DNA of 28,313 bases. Source: DAIOEK01 sp036746315. Lineage in GTDB: Bacteria; Chloroflexota; Anaerolineae; Anaerolineales; Anaerolineaceae. The stretch covers positions 1-28,313 of the forward strand of contig DAIOEK010000038.1 in NCBI GenBank assembly GCA_036746315.1, given 5' to 3'. The translations under genes were made by a program, and so were the position numbers. This document shows positions 1 to 7,034 of this stretch, in pieces (position 1 is the stretch's first letter; every line of letters starts with the position of its first letter). The notes beneath the pieces were generated by a model. That model ran no database searches, was not told the origin of the DNA, and saw only the letters and a program-made list of their open reading frames with translations.

Positions 1-707
1 ACCGAGGCGTAGAACTTGAGCGCCAGTCCGCCCGGGGTGGTCTCGGGGTTGCCGAACATGATGCCGATCTTCTGGCGAAGCTGGTTGGTGAAGACGACCG
101 CGGTCTTGGTCTGGTTGATCACACCGGAGAGTTTGCGCAGCGCCTGCGACATCAACCTTGCCTGCATGCCCATGCTGGCGTCGCCCATGTCGCCTTCGAT
201 CTCCGCGCGGGGAACGAGAGCTGCGACCGAGTCGATGACCACAATGTCCACTGCGCCCGAGCGAACCAGCGTCTCGCAGATTTCCAATGCCTGCTCGCCG
301 GTATCGGGCTGGGAAATCAACAGGCTCTCGACATCCACACCGCATTTTGCGGCGTAAGCCGGGTCGAGCGCGTGCTCCATATCCACGTAAGCGGCGGTGC
401 CGCCCATCCTCTGCGCTTCCGCCACGATATGCTGGCAGACCGTGGTCTTGCCGGAGGATTCAGGTCCAAAGATCTCGGTGATCCTTCCGCGGGGGATGCC
501 GCCGATTCCCAGGGCGATGTCGAGGGAAAGGGAGCCGGTGGGGATGGATTCCACGGTCATGTGATGGGCCTCTCCCAAACGCATAATCGAGCCTTCACCA
601 TAACGCTTAACGATATCGGTAAGGGCGCGATCCAATACGGCACTTCTTCCATTATTATCCTGACTGGATTGCTCTGGCAGCGGCGGATTGGTCATTTTCT
701 TGGGCAT
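1..707 (-). CDS. recA: RecA recombinase, 5' part only (gene runs off the window)
   Basis: This is the N-terminal 235 residues of RecA, the ATP-dependent strand-exchange protein of homologous recombination and co-protease for LexA. The reading frame is open to the window edge. Translation from 707 begins MPKKMTNPPL and shows the Walker A motif GPESSGKTT, followed by the conserved stretches AAYVDMEHALDP, ISQPDTGEQALEI and VIDSVAALVPRAEIEGDMGD. The visible part ends in the L2-loop region with FTNQLRQKIG and NPETTPGGLALKFY. The ATG at 705-707 has a GGAG ribosome-binding site six bases upstream. The gene lies downstream of the M23 peptidase gene on the same strand but has its own promoter, whose -35 box overlaps that gene's stop codon. 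Identification is certain; the C-terminal third is outside the window. Confidence 0.98.
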   Translation of the reverse strand, partial: MPKKMTNPPLPEQSSQDNNGRSAVLDRALTDIVKRYGEGSIMRLGEAHHMTVESIPTGSLSLDIALGIGGIPRGRITEIFGPESSGKTTVCQHIVAEAQRMGGTAAYVDMEHALDPAYAAKCGVDVESLLISQPDTGEQALEICETLVRSGAVDIVVIDSVAALVPRAEIEGDMGDASMGMQARLMSQALRKLSGVINQTKTAVVFTNQLRQKIGIMFGNPETTPGGLALKFYAS

Positions 708-751
708 AATTTTCTCCGGAAAAATGGCGAATTGTTTTTACTATTCAATTA

Positions 752-779
752 ATTGTAGCACATCTGTTCGAATGGTCAA
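752..779 (-). promoter_or_regulatory. recA promoter containing a LexA-like box
   Basis: On the minus strand, TTGACC (779-774) and TACAAT (757-752) are separated by 16 bases, a good sigma-70-type promoter. Transcription would begin near 745, leaving a leader of about 38 bases. Inside the spacer, at 770-757, is CGAACAGATGTGCT. It matches the Bacillus-type SOS box CGAACRNRYGTTYC at 12 of 14 positions, so LexA bound there would block polymerase. The sequence match is seen directly; LexA binding is inferred. Confidence 0.75.
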
Positions 780-1972
780 GGGATATCGTTCGGCAGAAAG
801 TCGAGCCCCGGGGTGGGGGTGGGGTTGATTTGAAAACCCTTGCTGCCGTAATAGGTGATGAACGACACCGCACCCGGTTTGATATCAAATTTATGGTACT
901 TTGAGTTATCCGGATAGTCAACCCAAATTGTGTAACTACCTGCGGGCAGATCACCCAGCACCAGGTTCTCCTGATAGTGGTCGTCGGCGTTGACGGTTTT
1001 ACCGCCGTAGGTACGCACCTCGTAGGTCTTTCCGGTCTCACGGTTGCGCAGACTGACCACCACATGATTGAGCGTTTTTCCGCTTTCGTCCATGATGCGC
1101 GCTGCGAGGACGCCCCAGCCCTGGGGAGGGGCGATCCAGAGTTCGGGGTTGCGGGTATTCCAGAATAGATTCTTGCCCAGCCTGACCTCAAAATGCAGGT
1201 GCGGACCAGTGCTTTCGCCTGTGCTGCCCACCTTGCCCAGAACATCGCCGGGTTCCACATACTGGTTGTCGACCACATCCAGCTCGCCCATGTGGGCATA
1301 GAGGGTGAAAAGCCGCTGCCCTTTGTAGCCAAAATCGTGTTCGATGGCTACCGCCAACCCGTAATCATCCTTGGCGCCGGGAACTCCGGCGAGCAGGCCG
1401 TACCCCGCCCAGATCACTTTTCCCGAGGCGGCAGCCAGAACGGGCGTGCCCTTGGGGGCGTCGATATCAATGCCGGTATGCACCGTATCAGGACCGAAGA
1501 CGATGCCGCCATATTTGTAATCCGACACGGGCCAGTTGATGGTATCGGCAGCGATGGGGCGGATGAAGTAGAAATGATCCTCTTCGGTCAGCGCCCAGGG
1601 GACGGGATAGAGGGGCGGTCTCCAGGCGGATACCGGCAGCGGTCCGGGGGTGGGTACATCCAGCACCAGGGCGTCGAGCGTGGGAGGCGGCGTGGCGCTG
1701 ATGGAAAGCCCGGGCGCCTGCGTTGCGGTTGGCTGCGGCGTGGCGGTGGGCTGAGGGGTATCGGTGGGGGTGGGCGGGGCAATATCCGCAGACGGGTTCT
1801 GGGTGAGTGCGGCGATCGTCCCGGCGACGGCGGTGAGCACCACGTCCTGCCGGGCGGCAGTCTGCTGCCGGGGGGTGAAAAGCTGCTGCCCCGAAGCAGC
1901 CACGATCAGCATGCTCAGCAACAGGATGAGCAGAATTCCCAGACCGATTTGCAGCGAACGGTTGGTTTTCAT
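776..1972 (-). CDS. Membrane-anchored M23 (LytM-like) peptidase with C-terminal beta-sandwich domain
   Basis: A 398-residue protein with an uncleaved or cleaved N-terminal hydrophobic segment (about residues 8-26), a Thr/Pro-rich stalk (about 60-100) and an M23 peptidase domain (about 150-275). The LytM zinc-site pattern is complete: His165 and Asp169 in HTGID, His227 in YAHMGE, and His258/His260 in GPHLH. It therefore could be an active endopeptidase acting on peptidoglycan or another surface polymer outside the membrane. Residues 285-375 resemble a carboxypeptidase-regulatory-like beta-sandwich (AARIMDESGK, LPAGSYTIWVDYP). The ATG at 1972 overlaps the stop of the upstream PD40 gene in an ATGA junction, so the two are probably translationally coupled. 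A longer upstream reading is rejected because it is only a shadow of that gene. Substrate is unknown; the family assignment is firm. Confidence 0.88.
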   Translation of the reverse strand: MKTNRSLQIGLGILLILLLSMLIVAASGQQLFTPRQQTAARQDVVLTAVAGTIAALTQNPSADIAPPTPTDTPQPTATPQPTATQAPGLSISATPPPTLDALVLDVPTPGPLPVSAWRPPLYPVPWALTEEDHFYFIRPIAADTINWPVSDYKYGGIVFGPDTVHTGIDIDAPKGTPVLAAASGKVIWAGYGLLAGVPGAKDDYGLAVAIEHDFGYKGQRLFTLYAHMGELDVVDNQYVEPGDVLGKVGSTGESTGPHLHFEVRLGKNLFWNTRNPELWIAPPQGWGVLAARIMDESGKTLNHVVVSLRNRETGKTYEVRTYGGKTVNADDHYQENLVLGDLPAGSYTIWVDYPDNSKYHKFDIKPGAVSFITYYGSKGFQINPTPTPGLDFLPNDIP

Positions 1973-3909
1973 GGCGACAGAGGCGTCCAGGTTGGGCGGA
2001 GCGTGGAGGTCGGCGTAGACGTGGGGGTAATGGTGGGCGTCTTGGTGCGCAATACACGCTGGGTCGGGGTGGGGGTGGCGGTCGGCGGCACTTCGCCGGT
2101 GGGGGTGATGAAGATATCCGGCGGATAGAGTTCGAGCATGGCATTTCGCCATGTCAATCCCTGACGCATGACGAACAGATTGAACTGTGCACCCTGGAAA
2201 TACGTGGTCCAGTTGGGTGTGGCGGGGATGCGCTCCCAATCATAGCGCAGCGCCATGTCGGTGACATCCACCCAATACCCAGTGGGGTATGCGGGCGCCA
2301 GTTCCCCACCGCGTTCGTAGGCGCCCGGGTCATTATCGAAGCGGGCGTTGATATTCCAGGCGCGGTGCAGAACGGGCTTGCCCATCGAGCCGTCCTGGTA
2401 GAGCGGACGGGCATACAGGCGGAAGTAGGTCTGGGTGCCGTATTCCTCCTTGGTGATCATCAACCAGCCGACATTCATAGGGATGTAATTGATCTTGAAC
2501 CCGCGACCGGTATAGAGCCAGTTGTCTTCCATGCCGGGGTCATTGACGCTGGATAACGGTTGAAAAGCTGATTCGAGATTGGCGAGGATATCCCAACCGG
2601 TCTCGGCTTTCAGCTTTTCGCGGAGTGCGCTGAAGGATTCATTGGTGAGGTCGTGCAGCATCGGGTAAGCCGCCTGTACACCGTCGATGTGGATCAGCTG
2701 GTAGCGGTTGGGGAGGCTATCCACCGGGGGGGTGATCTCCAGCTGGTATTTGGGTGGCAGCGTCTTTTGCTGCTGGCTGGCCACCCATTCGGGCTCAACG
2801 AAAACAAAATCGGAGGTCTGCCAGTCAAGCCCGTTGATCCTGCCCGCGCCGGGCGTCACCGGGTAGACCAGGTTCCCCGAAGGAAAGCTGTAGGCGGCAA
2901 GATAATCCTGGTTGGGTTCGGATACCACGACAAACAGCACTTCGCCATCCGGGCTCCAGGCTGCCTGTTCCCCCTCCACAACGGCATCCGCGGCTTTGGT
3001 GCGGTTGCCAATCTGCCAGGTAAAGATGGTGCGGTGATTTTGCACCAGGCTGCTCCAGGTGAGTTGGGTGCCGTCGGGGGAATAGACCGGGTAACGGGGG
3101 TCGTCGCCGGCGTGGATTTCGACAGGCTGCAGGCGGATGGTACTGCCGCCCAGCATGGCAGTCCAGATGGCGGGCTGGTTTTGATAACTGGATATATAAA
3201 CCAGCTGATCCTGATCGGGCGACCAGGATGGATCGTAATCCTGATCCTCATTGAAGGTGATGCGGGTGATGCGGTAGGGCTGCTCCGCCAGGCTGGCAAC
3301 CATGATCTCCATGTTATCCTGCTGAAAGGACTGGAACGCCAGGCGGGTGCCATCCGGGCTCCAGGCAGGAGAGGAGTCGAATTCGGGCGTATCGGTGACG
3401 CGGGTCAGATTCCCATCTTCCAGGTTCAGAATGTAGATATCCCAGTAACCGTTCTGCCTGGAACTGAACGCGACCTGTTTACCGTCGGGGCTGATGGCGG
3501 GGTCGATATCATCCCACGGATTGGATGTGAGCCTGAGCAGGGTGGGGTTGCCGGGGGAGAACGCATACAAATGGCTGAAGCCGTCATCTTCCATGCTGAA
3601 AACGACCATTCCCTGTGCAACGGCGGAGCCGGACATCAGGTTTGGCAGTTGATAATCATCGTCCAACGGTTCGGCGGATTCGGCAACCGGCTCGGGTGTT
3701 GGCGTTTGGGTCGTTTCCCGGGTTTTTTCAATGACCACAGCCAGCAAGGTGTTCTGCGACTGGTATTTGTTTCTCACCGGCAGGTAAAAGGCAAGGATGA
3801 CGAAGATGTTCAAAACCAATAGAATACCGGCGGCCGCCAGCATCAGTTTTGTTTTCCGTTCCAGGGGTGGTAGTTGTATGCGCTTAATACGCTCTAGAAG
3901 ATTTTTCAC
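1969..3909 (-). CDS. Membrane-anchored PD40/TolB-like beta-propeller protein of unknown function
   Basis: A 646-residue protein read from a GTG at 3909, preceded by GGGGAAG. A TTG at 3945 overlapping the upstream stop codon is an alternative start that adds 12 residues. One transmembrane helix (about residues 22-43) precedes an acidic Thr/Pro linker. A series of PD40 blades follows at about 85-350, recognisable from repeated SPDG motifs such as DPAISPDGKQVAF, SSPAWSPDGTRLAF, PVYSPDGTQLTW and AAWSPDGEVLFVV. The C-terminal half (about 360-600) is a separate globular region without a family I recognise, and the last 40 residues are Thr/Pro-rich. The protein is probably extracytoplasmic, anchored by its N-terminus. 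It sits between two M23 peptidase genes, with 32 bases upstream and a 4-base overlap downstream, so it may bind or regulate them. That role is inference. Confidence 0.8.
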   Translation of the reverse strand: MKNLLERIKRIQLPPLERKTKLMLAAAGILLVLNIFVILAFYLPVRNKYQSQNTLLAVVIEKTRETTQTPTPEPVAESAEPLDDDYQLPNLMSGSAVAQGMVVFSMEDDGFSHLYAFSPGNPTLLRLTSNPWDDIDPAISPDGKQVAFSSRQNGYWDIYILNLEDGNLTRVTDTPEFDSSPAWSPDGTRLAFQSFQQDNMEIMVASLAEQPYRITRITFNEDQDYDPSWSPDQDQLVYISSYQNQPAIWTAMLGGSTIRLQPVEIHAGDDPRYPVYSPDGTQLTWSSLVQNHRTIFTWQIGNRTKAADAVVEGEQAAWSPDGEVLFVVVSEPNQDYLAAYSFPSGNLVYPVTPGAGRINGLDWQTSDFVFVEPEWVASQQQKTLPPKYQLEITPPVDSLPNRYQLIHIDGVQAAYPMLHDLTNESFSALREKLKAETGWDILANLESAFQPLSSVNDPGMEDNWLYTGRGFKINYIPMNVGWLMITKEEYGTQTYFRLYARPLYQDGSMGKPVLHRAWNINARFDNDPGAYERGGELAPAYPTGYWVDVTDMALRYDWERIPATPNWTTYFQGAQFNLFVMRQGLTWRNAMLELYPPDIFITPTGEVPPTATPTPTQRVLRTKTPTITPTSTPTSTLRPTWTPLSP

Positions 3910-3941
3910 AAGGATCTTCCCCGCGAGAAGACGAGCACGAA

Positions 3942-4835
3942 TCAATTGCCCGGTTGTTGAATCTGCATCCAGGCATCCATGACATCCAGCGGATTGATCA
4001 GAATGTACCTGCCGCTGACCCGCCAGATGCAATACTGCATCCGCTCCGCGTCCGTCGCAGACGTGGTGTAGTAACCCATTGATGCAAATTCGGTACCATC
4101 TACCCCCAAACGCATTTCGAGGTGCAGGTGTGGATTGCCGGAGTATTCCTTGCCGGTATTGCCGACGTTGCCGATCAAATCTCCTGCTTTTACCTCATCC
4201 CCTACCTGCAGGGTGGCGGGGAATTGCAGATGTCCGTAGAGGATGTAGAGTGCGTTGGGGGTGAAGGCGGATGTATCCGATAAATAATCGCCGCAAGCCT
4301 CCATGCGCGGGTTATACGGGTAGGGGGTGGCGACCGGGTAATCGGGCAGCGTGGCAAGCAGCTGCGGGGGAATGTTCTCCAGCGGGGTCTCGATGATGAT
4401 CAGGTTGCCATAGGGGGGCAGTTCCTTACTCACCCCGGCGACCCGGCCGGACATCATGGCATAAATTTCGAGCCCTTCCATTTTTTGATGGGTGCCACGG
4501 CTGTAATAGGCAAAGTCGACGCCGTGGTGACCATCATCGTGTCCGGGCGCAGGGGGGATGAAGTCGGTGGTTTTGATCTCGCGCATTTCCGAAAGCTGAA
4601 TATCCTGCAGCGGGGAGTGCAATTCAAAACCGGCATAAGGCGGCAGGGTGGGCGTGGCGGTTGGCTGGGGCGTGTCCGTCGGCGGAACGGGTGTGAGCGT
4701 CGCCGTGGGGCTGGGCGGGAGGGTCGGTTCTGGCGGCGGGGTTTCGGTGACAGCGGGGAGCGATCCGCTGCCGCAGGCGCTGAGCAGGAGGATCGCTGCA
4801 AGCAGGATCAGACCGGAAGCAGACTTGTTTTTCAT
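3942..4835 (-). CDS. M23-family peptidase lipoprotein
   Basis: A 297-residue exported protein. Residues 1-20 form a lipoprotein signal peptide ending in the lipobox LLSA before Cys21, followed by a long Pro/Thr-rich tether (about 28-65) typical of surface proteins in this window. The M23 domain spans about 90-245, with His103 and Asp107 in HHGVD, His202 in GHLQ and His236/His238 in NPHLHLEM, so the zinc ligands appear complete. Spacing between the motifs is longer than in classical LytM because of an insert around residues 150-195. It is the first gene of a minus-strand set with the PD40 protein and the second M23 protein. The ATG at 4835 begins exactly six bases after a TATAAT box, which suggests translation of a leaderless mRNA. 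The family is secure; the substrate is not known. Confidence 0.87.
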   Translation of the reverse strand: MKNKSASGLILLAAILLLSACGSGSLPAVTETPPPEPTLPPSPTATLTPVPPTDTPQPTATPTLPPYAGFELHSPLQDIQLSEMREIKTTDFIPPAPGHDDGHHGVDFAYYSRGTHQKMEGLEIYAMMSGRVAGVSKELPPYGNLIIIETPLENIPPQLLATLPDYPVATPYPYNPRMEACGDYLSDTSAFTPNALYILYGHLQFPATLQVGDEVKAGDLIGNVGNTGKEYSGNPHLHLEMRLGVDGTEFASMGYYTTSATDAERMQYCIWRVSGRYILINPLDVMDAWMQIQQPGN

Positions 4836-4841
4836 GCAGTG

Positions 4842-4847
4842 ATTATA
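4842..4847 (-). promoter_or_regulatory. -10 box of the M23 lipoprotein gene, leaderless geometry
   Basis: On the minus strand a perfect TATAAT lies at 4847-4842, followed by CACTGC and then the ATG at 4835. With the usual six- to seven-base distance from the -10 box, transcription would start at the A of the ATG. No ribosome-binding site is present. A -35 match is weak (TCGAAA at 4872-4867, spacer 19). Confidence 0.6.
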
Positions 4848-4885
4848 ACGTAACTGAATTGCGCATTTTCGAGTAAAATACCACT

Positions 4886-4915
4886 CTGAAAGAATAAGCA
4901 CTGATGATTTATAAT
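4886..4915 (+). promoter_or_regulatory. Promoter of the CAP-LysM gene pair, leaderless geometry
   Basis: CTGAAA (4886-4891), an 18-base spacer and a perfect TATAAT (4910-4915) are followed by CTGCAC and ATG at 4922. Transcription would therefore begin at the start codon. The in-frame ATG at 4904 lies upstream of this -10 box and could only be used from a different promoter. Confidence 0.6.
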
Positions 4916-4921
4916 CTGCAC

Positions 4922-5953
4922 ATGTCGCAAATTAAAACGAAGTTTGCAATCACCTTCATTCTGCTCTCGCTGATAATTTCCTTCACTCCCCAGCCGGTTC
5001 AGGCACAGGATGAAGCGGTTTGGGAAGTGCTGAATTCGCTGAACGCATATCGGGCAGCCAACGGCCTGCCGGCGTTGCAGGTGAACGGCCAGTTGATGGC
5101 AGCCGCCCAATCCCAGGCGGATTACCTGGCAGCCACCTATGATATCGAATCCAATGCCGATGGACATGTCGGCGCAGGCAACAGCCGTCCCATCGACCGC
5201 GCCTTTGCCTTTGGATACGGGAATGGCTACCAGATCGACGTTTCCGAAAACTGGGCGGGGTTGGGTCCGGCGACTACGGCTTCACAGGTGGTATACAACC
5301 CGTGGTGGGCGGATGCAGCCCACCAAAATACAATGCTGGACGGATGGGGGGTAAACTACACCGACGTGGGTGTCGGGGTAGCCAAACAGGGCATCATCGT
5401 TTATTACGTGGTGGACGTAGGCGCCATTACCAGCGACCAGGCATATGTATCCCCCTCGGGGATCAGTTCTTCCACCGGGGCGTTTGGTCCGGCGGCGAAC
5501 AATACCGTCACGCTGCTGGCGACCGCCCTGCCGGCGGCGGATGGATCGATCACACACATCGTTCAGGAGGGCGAGACGCTGGAACTGATCTCCGAATCTT
5601 ACGGTGTATCGGTCGAGACCATCCGGGAACTGAACAACATGCCCACCGGGTATGTGCTGATCTATCCCAACCAGGAATTGCTGATCAAGCCGGCGGGTTC
5701 GGTGGATGAGTCGGATATTCCCACCGGAACGCCATCCGGACCCACGGCGACGGTGACCCCGGTGCCAACCTTCACCCTGCGTCCGCACCCCACCCGCACC
5801 CCCGAAGCGACCGAGACGGCTGTTCCATTGATCGCTCCTGCAGGCGACAGCGGCGAATTGACCGGCAGGCAAACGTTGGGGCTGATCGTCACCATCGTAT
5901 GCGGATTGGGACTGGTCGGCTTCATTGCTCTGGTTTTCAGACGGAACAATTAA
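4922..5953 (+). CDS. Surface CAP-domain protein with LysM and C-terminal membrane anchor (first of two paralogues)
   Basis: A 343-residue protein. A signal peptide (1-28, ending PVQA) is followed by a CAP/SCP domain (about 35-170), a LysM module (about 211-255, THIVQEGETLELI through YPNQELLI), a Pro/Thr stalk (about 268-300) and a C-terminal transmembrane helix (about 318-339) ending in Arg-Arg. CAP-site residues His82, Glu109 and His134 are visible in GHVGAG, SENWAG and AHQNTML. CAP proteins of bacteria are extracellular and of diverse or unknown function; LysM normally binds peptidoglycan, so this protein probably spans from membrane to wall. The start at 4922 is chosen from the leaderless-type promoter; ATG 4904 would add six residues. 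The paralogue follows after 10 bases. Confidence 0.85.
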   Translation: MSQIKTKFAITFILLSLIISFTPQPVQAQDEAVWEVLNSLNAYRAANGLPALQVNGQLMAAAQSQADYLAATYDIESNADGHVGAGNSRPIDRAFAFGYGNGYQIDVSENWAGLGPATTASQVVYNPWWADAAHQNTMLDGWGVNYTDVGVGVAKQGIIVYYVVDVGAITSDQAYVSPSGISSSTGAFGPAANNTVTLLATALPAADGSITHIVQEGETLELISESYGVSVETIRELNNMPTGYVLIYPNQELLIKPAGSVDESDIPTGTPSGPTATVTPVPTFTLRPHPTRTPEATETAVPLIAPAGDSGELTGRQTLGLIVTIVCGLGLVGFIALVFRRNN

Positions 5954-5963
5954 GTCAATTCAA

Positions 5964-6998
5964 ATGAATCATAAAGTCAAACGCCTGTTATTCCTTGTTT
6001 TTGTATTGCCCTTCCTGGTAATTCCGGGATGGGTTGTCCAAGCGGGTGGCATCAGCCCCTACGACCTGATCGATGCGGTGAACAGTTACCGCCTTTCACA
6101 GGGGTTGTATGCGCTCGATCCGGAATCGCACGTGATGTCGGCTGCCCAGGCGCATGCCGACTGGATCGTGGAGACCGGGCAGGGCGGGCACACCGGCGAG
6201 GGCGGTTCGGATGAGACGATCCGCGTTCTGTGGACCGGGTACGGAGACGGCGCATCCATTCATTGCGACGAAGCCTGGGCTAGCGGTCCCAGCGTGGAAT
6301 TTGCCGTATACACCGCATGGTCGGATTACATCCACCAGGCGGTGATGCTCGACTACTGGGGCAACGGATACACCGATGTCGGCGCTGGGGTGTCTTCGAA
6401 AGGCAACGGGCAATATGTGTTTGTGCTGGATGTATGTATGATCTCTGGGCAGCCTTCGCCCAACAAACCGACCGCGGTGATCGTTTCCGGGCAGGAGGAT
6501 GGCAGCAGCGTTGTCACCACCGAAGAAGTATCACAATACATAAACAAGGTGCTGGTGGCGACGGCTGCGGCGGACGGTTCGATCACCCATATCGTCAATT
6601 ACGGACAAACGCTGGTGCAGATCGCGCTGGCTTACGGGGTCAAGGTGGCTGACATCCGCCAGTTGAATGGCATGGCGGAGGATTCCACGCTGATCTATCC
6701 CGAGCAAAAATTGATCATCCGCAAAGCCGGAGAGGCGGGTACCACCGCTACCCCGGCGGCAGGCACCCCGACCGTGGAAGGTGAACCGACGGAGACCATC
6801 ACCCCGGTTCCCACGTATACGCCCAGGGTGAAGACATTGCCCACGCTGGCGGTAACCGACCAGCCGGTCGAGACCGCTAAAGCAGAGACGGAGGGCAAGC
6901 CGCTTTCCGGTTCCGTGCAGACCATTGGTCTGGTGCTGGTGGTGGTCTGCGGGCTGGGCATCCTGGTGTATATGGGGTTGGGATTGCGAAAATCATAA
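5964..6998 (+). CDS. Surface CAP-domain protein with LysM and C-terminal membrane anchor (second paralogue)
   Basis: A 344-residue protein with the same layout as its upstream neighbour: signal peptide (1-27, ending VVQA), CAP domain (about 32-158), LysM (about 208-252, THIVNYGQTLVQI through YPEQKLII), Thr/Pro stalk (260-300) and C-terminal membrane helix (about 320-341). Candidate CAP-site residues are His76 in GGHTGEG, Glu103 in CDEAWASG and His124 in HQAVML. Two cysteines, Cys101 and Cys158, are absent from the first copy and might form a disulfide. The pair probably arose by local duplication followed by divergence. The ATG lies 10 bases after the previous stop and has no clear ribosome-binding site, so translation may depend on the upstream gene. 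The stop codon runs directly into the terminator palindrome. Confidence 0.85.
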   Translation: MNHKVKRLLFLVFVLPFLVIPGWVVQAGGISPYDLIDAVNSYRLSQGLYALDPESHVMSAAQAHADWIVETGQGGHTGEGGSDETIRVLWTGYGDGASIHCDEAWASGPSVEFAVYTAWSDYIHQAVMLDYWGNGYTDVGAGVSSKGNGQYVFVLDVCMISGQPSPNKPTAVIVSGQEDGSSVVTTEEVSQYINKVLVATAAADGSITHIVNYGQTLVQIALAYGVKVADIRQLNGMAEDSTLIYPEQKLIIRKAGEAGTTATPAAGTPTVEGEPTETITPVPTYTPRVKTLPTLAVTDQPVETAKAETEGKPLSGSVQTIGLVLVVVCGLGILVYMGLGLRKS

Positions 6999-7030
6999 AA
7001 AAAGAGAGAGCCGGCCGGCTCTCTCTTTTT
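6999..7030. terminator. Bidirectional intrinsic terminator
   Basis: A perfect 32-base palindrome centred at 7014/7015. It has a CCGGCCGG core, GA/TC-rich arms and A runs on the left and T runs on the right, so both strands yield a GC-rich hairpin followed by U residues. It separates the convergent CAP-LysM and DUF1015 genes: the plus-strand gene ends at 6998 and the minus-strand gene ends at 7035. Confidence 0.92.
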
Positions 7031-7034
7031 AGCA

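Noticed and set aside
1741..1780. Short GGC/GTGG-rich repeats in the minus-strand surface-protein genes
   Set aside because: They are the codons of Pro/Thr-rich stalks and not independent DNA repeats.
1969..2239. N-terminal extension of the second M23 protein upstream of 1972
   Set aside because: It overlaps the PD40 gene in another frame, has no family similarity and is His/Pro/Arg-rich shadow sequence; ATG 1972 forms an ATGA overlap and leads straight into a signal-anchor helix.
2653..3822. Long plus-strand open frame opposite the PD40 gene (389 residues)
   Set aside because: It is antisense to a well-supported beta-propeller gene and shows no domain pattern; the GC-rich codon use of the real gene explains it.
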